NCBI GenBank assembly: GCA_030847615.1
Contig: JAUMIR010000003.1
Location: 54,917,001 to 54,981,000, forward strand
Reading direction: 5' to 3'
Length of the DNA stretch: 64,000 bases
Source of the DNA: Gambelia wislizenii
Lineage: Eukaryota; Chordata; Lepidosauria; Squamata; Crotaphytidae
Shown: positions 58,604-64,000 of the stretch, piece after piece
Layout of the letters: each line of letters opens with the position of its first letter
Position numbering within the stretch: position 1 is the first letter of the stretch
Notes under the pieces: generated by a model
What the model was told of the DNA's origin: nothing
The model's input: the letters and a program-made list of their open reading frames with translations, nothing else
Database searches by the model: none
Translations under genes and position numbers: made by a program

Positions 58604-58737
58604 GCACTAAGAAAGGATTTATGTTAGTCCTTGTAATAATTCCACAGACACCCAGTATGAGTAAGAGTAAGAGCAGGACACTTCCTAACTTGTACCTGGA
58701 TGAAGCTAAACCTGCCAACAAGTTTGGAAAAAAATGA
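58604..58737 (+). other. Possible terminal exon, unproven
   Basis: A strong acceptor-like tract (TTCTTCTCTCTCTC, TTTTTTCCAG) ends at 58603 with a CTGTAAC branch-point-like site 35 bp upstream. The frame after it runs 43 codons to TGA at 58735-58737 and includes MSKSKSRTLPNLYLDEAKPA. Not recognised. The same frame is open upstream through the tract, so openness alone is weak evidence. Confidence 0.25.
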
Positions 58738-60092
58738 GACAGAACAAAAGCCACAGTTAGTCATGTTGGCCTTAAAATGCGTGGGACATTCACTTTTTGA
58801 AACCCTTAAAAGCCAGGCTTGTCCCTAAGGAATCATATCAGAATTCTTGTCCTTCTCAGAATCATTCCTAATTGCTTCCAACAGATGCACTCAACAATAT
58901 ATTATTTCTTCAGTTTTAAGGTCCATACAGTGGAATTGATATGTTTCGTGGTTTGATTAGATGCATCTGTTTGCATAGTTTTCTTGCCTCAGCGTTTACC
59001 TAAGCCGTTCTTTGTTCAGGTTGTTTTGGCCTCCTGGCTCACTGACACTCCTACTGAACATGACTCTAGTAGGAGTGTTTCTCGATCCTGTAAAATATAT
59101 TCCCACATGCTCAATATTCCCGTGTTCCCTTCCAGATCTGCTACCACCCCTCTGCCTTATTAGTACTGATTGTATCCTGTGGGTGTGATTCCAACAGCTA
59201 ATAAATATTTGTTCTGAAGGTAGATATACTTAGAAAAGATCCTGACCCTATTTAGTCCATTATCACTACTTGCACCCACCACTTCTGTTCTCCAAAATGA
59301 AACTCCAGGCATGCTGAAGTACTCGAAGGATGCCTTGACAAGTTCAAGTCTAATTTGCCCTGCTACAGTTTACTAGTTTCAGCTACATGATTAAGAAAGT
59401 CCACATGATAGCAGAGTGAACTAGGAAATTTGAGCTCTGTCCATTTTTTCCCCCTTCACATTTGTAGGCAGGGATGGGGAAAATAACCTAATTCAGTATC
59501 TCAGTGAAACCTAGCTGTCCGTGTTTCAAGAGGCATCAGGTAATGGCTTTGCTTGAGACAAACATCATCATATTCTATAAGCTTCTGGGATATTGTCTTA
59601 TGAGAATCTTCTATATATATAATTTTCTTGGGTATGTTGCCTTTCCCAGTGTGCTGACTGGCAGCTTAGGAAACATATCCAACCAATCATAGTGCTCTGT
59701 TGGCCGGCCAATCAGCAGCTTGAGGGTGTTTTTCAGCACCACCTTCTTGGCATACAGCTGCATCTTTGCCTGTTGAGCTGTAGTAACTAAATACTCAGCC
59801 ATCTCCCCTTGCTGTCTTAATATGCATGCATGGAGGGAAATAATGTTGCTTTCTATGTGTCCTTCATCCTCTTCTTTCTTCTTTTTCCTCCTGTCCTACT
59901 TTACAGGGTAGTTTTTTTCCCCTTCCTCCACTCTTCACCCTTTCTGCACCCAAAAACATGAGCCCTTTCCCTCCTCCTCTCAGGATAATACTGCTTTAAA
60001 TGCAAAAATAAAAATGTTGGAGAAACAGACCACAGACTAGCACAGCTGAAGTAGGTTTGTTCACAGCTGTGGCTAGGCAAAGGAATGACTAG
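58738..60092. other. No gene seen
   Basis: No recognised element. A 63-residue minus frame (59802-59611) and CCAAT-type motifs near 59682-59714 are noted but not assigned. Confidence 0.45.
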
Positions 60093-61200
60093 CTGTCATG
60101 ACGGAGTTCCCATCATGCTGCTTCAAGGTTGATTGCAACTCCCATCATTCTGTCAGAGAACTACAATTCCCTTTATGTGTAAACAGTACTGTATTGTCTT
60201 GCCAGCATAGCATCAGATAAGGAAAGGGTTAATGGAAGGAAGGGTCTAAAACACCATCTCCACAGAAGCTAATGAGATGACATCATCAATGACATCACAT
60301 CACCAGACCAGAAATGACCAATCACATGTCTAGACCCAGGAACTCTAACTAAGGTAGAGCAAGTGCCTGGCTTAGCTCCCAGCATTCCCTGATACTATCT
60401 GACGGCAACAGACTGCAATGTAGTGAATAGGAATTTTTAGGGCCTCTTTAGATTGTGTTAGGGAATTATGTTAATTTCTCCAGTTTGGTTGGATGTAGCT
60501 GAACTTAGTTAAAGGGATACAGCTTAAAGTAGATTGTTGTGATTCTATACTTTTGCTATCTTTGTAACTCTAAGTATGCCTGGGGGCATGGATGTGCTGG
60601 TCCTCATGAGAGATTTGCATGACTTGAACTCACTTGAATAACATAAACTTATTAATCTTCCTATCCCTGATGTCTGCATGTGACTATGGACTTTTTTGGA
60701 CAACTAAAATGCAGCGCAAGCAGCCTCGCCATGTTGCGAGGCTGCAGTGCTGCAGGGCGTCCCTTTCGGATGACGCCCGTCCCTGCCGGTACTATTCCAC
60801 TCAAATGCCCCTGCGGTACCACAACAGTACCGGCAGGGACGGATGTCATCCGAAAAGGACGCCCTGCAGCGCTGCAGCCTCGCAACGTGGCGAGGCTGCT
60901 TGCACTGCATTTTAGTTGTCCAAAAAAGTCCTATATCTCTTGATCATGCTACTCTAACTTCTCTCTCTGGGGATAGGAGGGAGGAGTTAGTTGATTCTAC
61001 AGTGGCAGGGAGTTCCACTAGTTATAAGGGACCTTGCACAGCTTCTCACTGTACTGTGTGTGAAAAGGAAGAAACTCAACAAGTGGTGGCAGCATTTGGC
61101 CTGTAGGGGGCACCCTGGAGTGAGGCTATTCAGGGTTAACTGTACAAGAGAGCTAATCTGGGGTTCCAAAGTGAGAGAGTCCCAGTTTTAGCTTATTGCA
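60093..61200 (+). other. LTR-like region, weakly supported
   Basis: Begins TGTCATGACGGAGTTCC, contains GTTATAAGGG (TATA-like) at about 61019, and ACTCAACA followed by GTGGTGGCAGCA at about 61076-61094, which could be an LTR end and primer binding site. A MITE (60688-60931) sits inside. No second LTR, no coding hallmark and no target duplication found. Confidence 0.25.
60688..60931. mobile_element. Palindromic (foldback) MITE
   Basis: Perfect 14-bp ends GGACTTTTTTGGAC and GTCCAAAAAAGTCC flanked by TAT on both sides (60685-60687 and 60932-60934). Nearly all 244 bp pair with each other; shared blocks include GCAAGCAGCCTCGC, CGGATGACG and CCCTGCCGGTACT. Because it is palindromic, similar open frames of 68-93 codons appear on both strands; these are not genes. 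Related to 260-589. Confidence 0.88.
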
Positions 61201-62928
61201 TGGTTGGCAGCGGCGGTTGCAAACCATGGCATCAGTTTGAGAAGTTAGTTGAAACTACATCTCTCTCTCTCACCCTGTCTTTGAACCCAGAGGAAGGGTG
61301 GCAGGGGAAACTGGGGGGTGCTGTAGCTTTGGCTTGGTCAAGTGAGGAAGGGGGAGAGGGATGCATCTGCTTCTCTCCTAAGTGGGGGGTGAGGGAGGCT
61401 GAGGTCTCTGCTCAATCTGCCCACCAGCTGTGTCAAAACTCCCCGAGAAGGGAGGTGTGTGTTCCTTTTGCTTTGCAGTGAGCTGAGGGGGGCAGGGAGT
61501 TGCTCACCTCATTGGTTCCGAGGAAAGCACACACAGCATTGTCTCTGTGGGGACTAGGGGTTGCGTGGAAGGGCTTTCTCCCCCCTCCCACTGTTTAAGT
61601 GGTTGCCCCAAAGCAGCTGTTCTGTGATGTTTTTCTTTAGTTGGGTTGTTTGCTGGTTACTCTTGTGCAGGAGGGGACAGGGGTGTGACCCTCTTGCAGC
61701 AAAAGCACACAATGAAATGTGTGTGGGTTGCTGTTGAATTTGTTAATGAGGTTTGCTGTGTATATACTATGTTTGTTTATACTGAAACTGAAGATAAAGA
61801 CCTCCAGATATTTTTGGATAAACCTTGCTATCTGTAAGTCTTTTGTGTGTGAAAATGGGCCAGAGCTGTGGAACAGCTGCTAGCTGAAGCCTTTGTTTTT
61901 GTGCCCTTTCTCCTGTGCAGGTCTGCTGTTTTGGCTACTCCTGGTTTAGTTTGTCCCCCAGGCTGTGCCAGGTGCCTCTCAGTGAGCCTATACTGAGTGG
62001 ACACCTTCTGCCCTGAGGAACTTACAGGCTGCCACAAACAAACAAACAAACAAGTGGAAAGGGGTGAGAAGGAGGTATGAGGCTGTCTGGGGTTCCAGGC
62101 CCTCTTTTTCCTTCTTAGGTCCTCTGGCCACCCCTGGCTCTGCTTCCCATGGGGTGAAAGACTTTTTTTACAAATGCTGCACCAGACGGGCTGCTGCCTT
62201 CTTAAAATATCCCTCTGGCTAGTGGGAGGAGCCAAAGCCATCAAGGGAAGGGGAATAGAATGGAGCAAAGTGGGTTCTCATTGGCCGCAACTCTTCCCCC
62301 AGAGAGAATCCAGTATGCTGCTCTCAAAGGGCAGATCGTATCGGAGCAGAAGGCTGAGGCTCTGCAGTTTGTGGGCAGGGCAAAGGCAAGCCCAAAAACC
62401 CATGAAAAGGGTGGAGGCGACCATTCCACCCCTTGCTAGAGAGACTCCTTCACTCCCTTTTACACTGATTTCTAATTTAACAAGTGGGAGGCAAGGGCCC
62501 CTGGACCCCCTTTTGTCTAAATGAGCCAGAGCTTTTGCATGCTACTTTCGCCAAGTATCTAGACCAGTGGTTCTTAACCTGGGATCCTCAATGTCCTCAC
62601 AGAGGGTCTGCAAAGGCTTGAAAGCTGCTCAGACCACCTCTTGCCTGCAGTGGAGTGGCCACGTGAGAGGAGCCAAGGCAAAGGCTGACTGGCTGGATTG
62701 GCCTGTACATTGCCATTCAATCTACTCCAGCCACAAACTTGCAGGAAGGCACAGGAGAAAAGTCTTCCCTCCCACTCCAGTGCCTCTGAAGGAAGATTTC
62801 ATGGATAGTGTAATTGCGTTGTTGTTGTTAAGTATTATTATGTATTAGGGTTTTAAATCTAAAGTCTTGGGGTGCATGGCAACAAAATATATTTAAAGGG
62901 GGTCCCTGCTAAAGAAAAGATTAAGAGC
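61201..62928. other. No gene seen
   Basis: Less AT-rich than its surroundings. It starts with GGTTGGCAGCGGCGG. A 116-residue plus frame and a 146-residue minus frame overlap at 61828-62524 without any recognisable domain. A CAAA array lies at about 62037-62052. Confidence 0.4.
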
Positions 62929-64000
62929 CTCTCTCTCTCTCTCTCTGGCTTTTCTTCGCAAATGTTGATTCAGGAAGGACTCATCCCGTGCTTTCTGCAA
63001 GCACACTGATGACTAAAAAGGCCAATCCGAGATAAACAAATCCAGTTGCAGAAAGCACAGCAGAAGGTTTCCTTGGGTGATATTTCTGGGTTGTGATTCT
63101 TTCTGCGTTGTCGTTTCTCTTCAAGACTTGTTCGTCGTGAGTTCTCAAATAAGGCTGCAGCATTGTGGATAGTGCGTCTCCATGCCTCCTGATGTGAGGC
63201 TAGGGCGGACCATTGTTGGTGATCAGTTTTGCCGAGCCTGAGATGTCGTTTCTGTCAGGGAAAATAGATTTTGTGATCAGGAGTCTGTCTCCCCCTCCCT
63301 GAGTATTTTTTCCACCAGACCTCATCAGGCGCCAGTTTGGTTATCAGAAGCTCATAAATCTGTCTGGTTTTGTTATTCTGTTCTTTGGGGGTTGCAAATA
63401 AGAAATCGAAACTTGAAATTGTTTCTTTCTTTCGTTTCTCGAAGAGACTGGGTGTTCAGAGGCTATATAACTGGGAGGGGTTTTGGAATTAGTTGAGAGC
63501 TTCAAGTTTGTGTGTTTTCTCTCTTGCTTTGAGAGAACCCTTTTGTTTAGCTCCTGAGAAATTTTCGAGCACATAGAAAACATGGTTAAATGTTTTCTGT
63601 TACTGTTTTCTTTTATTCAATTGTTACCAATAAAAAGCCTTAAAGAATTTTGGCATGGACTTATCTTTTGCACCAAAGGAATACTTGCTTGCTCACAAAG
63701 CACACGTTTCTTGGCTGCATGTGTTCCTGTTCGGATGAACAGGAATGACTGCACTCTGCACATTCCTACGACAGTTTCAGGGAGTCCTTGTATCGCTTTT
63801 TTGGAGCACCCCTCTCACGCTGACCCGTGGTGAGTTCACCATAGAGTACTATTTTTGGCAGGCGATGGTCCTCCATCCTAGAAACGTGCCCTGCCCAGTG
63901 CAGCTGTGTTCTCAATATCATGGCCTCAATGCTGGTGATCCCTGCTTGCTCAAGGACAGCAACATTCGTCACATAGTCAGTCCAGTGTATACTTAGGATT
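62929..64000 (-). mobile_element. RTE-type LINE 3' part, split by an LTR; runs off the window
   Basis: Antisense AG tail at 62929-62946, finger-like C-terminus, then a block at 63100-63252. After the LTR it resumes at 63779 in register and continues (LPKIVLYGELTTGQRERGAP, TNVAVLEQAGITSIEAMILR) to the window end. This is one of the better preserved copies. Confidence 0.85.
63253..63773 (-). mobile_element. Solo LTR of an LTR retrotransposon or retrovirus
   Basis: 521 bp starting TG (TGTCAGGG) and ending CA (CCTACGACA), flanked by the 5-bp duplication GTTTC (63248-63252 and 63774-63778), inside a LINE that continues on both sides. On the plus strand there is a TATA box (CTATATAACTGGG) at about 63463 and AATAAA at 63629-63634, 165 bp apart, so transcription probably ran left to right; the strand is therefore best read as plus. 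No internal coding region remains, as expected after recombination between two LTRs. Confidence 0.88.

Noticed and set aside
60634..60943. Four overlapping open frames of 68-93 codons on both strands.
   Set aside because: They arise from the palindromic MITE, which makes similar frames on both strands.
61828..62524. Frames of 146 (minus) and 116 (plus) codons.
   Set aside because: They overlap on opposite strands and show no recognisable domain. I looked for Gag-like or zinc-knuckle motifs and found none.
1..64000. CRISPR arrays, operons, bacterial-type promoters and tRNA genes.
   Set aside because: None seen. Regular spaced repeats are absent; tRNA-like boxes occur only as SINE heads; the sequence is clearly vertebrate.

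Overview
This window looks like vertebrate nuclear DNA, most likely from a squamate (lizard-like) reptile. It is AT-rich, has no operons and almost no long open frames, and is packed with interspersed repeats. The repertoire is characteristic: an L1, CR1 and L2/CR1-like LINEs, an RTE-type LINE with an AG-repeat tail, a Penelope-like element, SINEs with 5S-rRNA or tRNA heads, and many short DNA transposons. The species call is inference from repeat content. I recognise no intact host protein gene, so the window is either intergenic or a large intron. The only conceivable host exons are two short open stretches behind good splice-acceptor-like tracts (38754-38882 and 58604-58737), both unproven.

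Layout. 1-19 kb: a near-perfect palindromic MITE (260-589), DNA transposons with 3-bp target duplications (1143-1730, 9023-9624, 10266-10756), a larger possible DNA transposon (about 5.1-6.5 kb), a 5S-rRNA-derived SINE (7930-8156), a tRNA-type SINE, a Tigger-like element with an internal minisatellite (9705-10237), and decayed LINE pieces. 19-22 kb: a three-level nest, in which a DNA transposon is split by an L2-like LINE that itself holds a reversed LINE 3' end. 22.9-29.2 kb: a transposon fragment abuts a 3.2 kb antisense L1 (ORF1 end, ORF2 endonuclease and reverse transcriptase), which abuts a sense RTE-type LINE that begins with a tight hairpin and lacks its RT catalytic core.

30.8-32.1 kb: a Penelope-like C-terminal coding piece lies between two long inverted repeats, next to a Tigger-like element. 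33.5-45.6 kb: SINEs, a transposon split by a CR1 3' end (43453-44490), several pogo/Tigger MITEs, a GC-rich island (36.4-36.8 kb) and a foldback block (45.3-45.6 kb). 48-57 kb: old CR1 ends, a LINE copy with head-to-head inversion (51621-52571), SINEs, one with a 29-bp foldback, and a decayed retroviral envelope-like coding region (56959-57740).

57.9-64 kb: a Tigger end, a second palindromic MITE (60688-60931), a weak LTR-like region, and an RTE-type LINE 3' end interrupted by a clean 521-bp solo LTR (63253-63773) with a 5-bp target duplication. The elements do not form a pathway. What links them is nesting, which gives a relative insertion order, and shared ends: SINE and LINE tails match, and DNA transposon families share GGA-type termini with 3-bp duplications.
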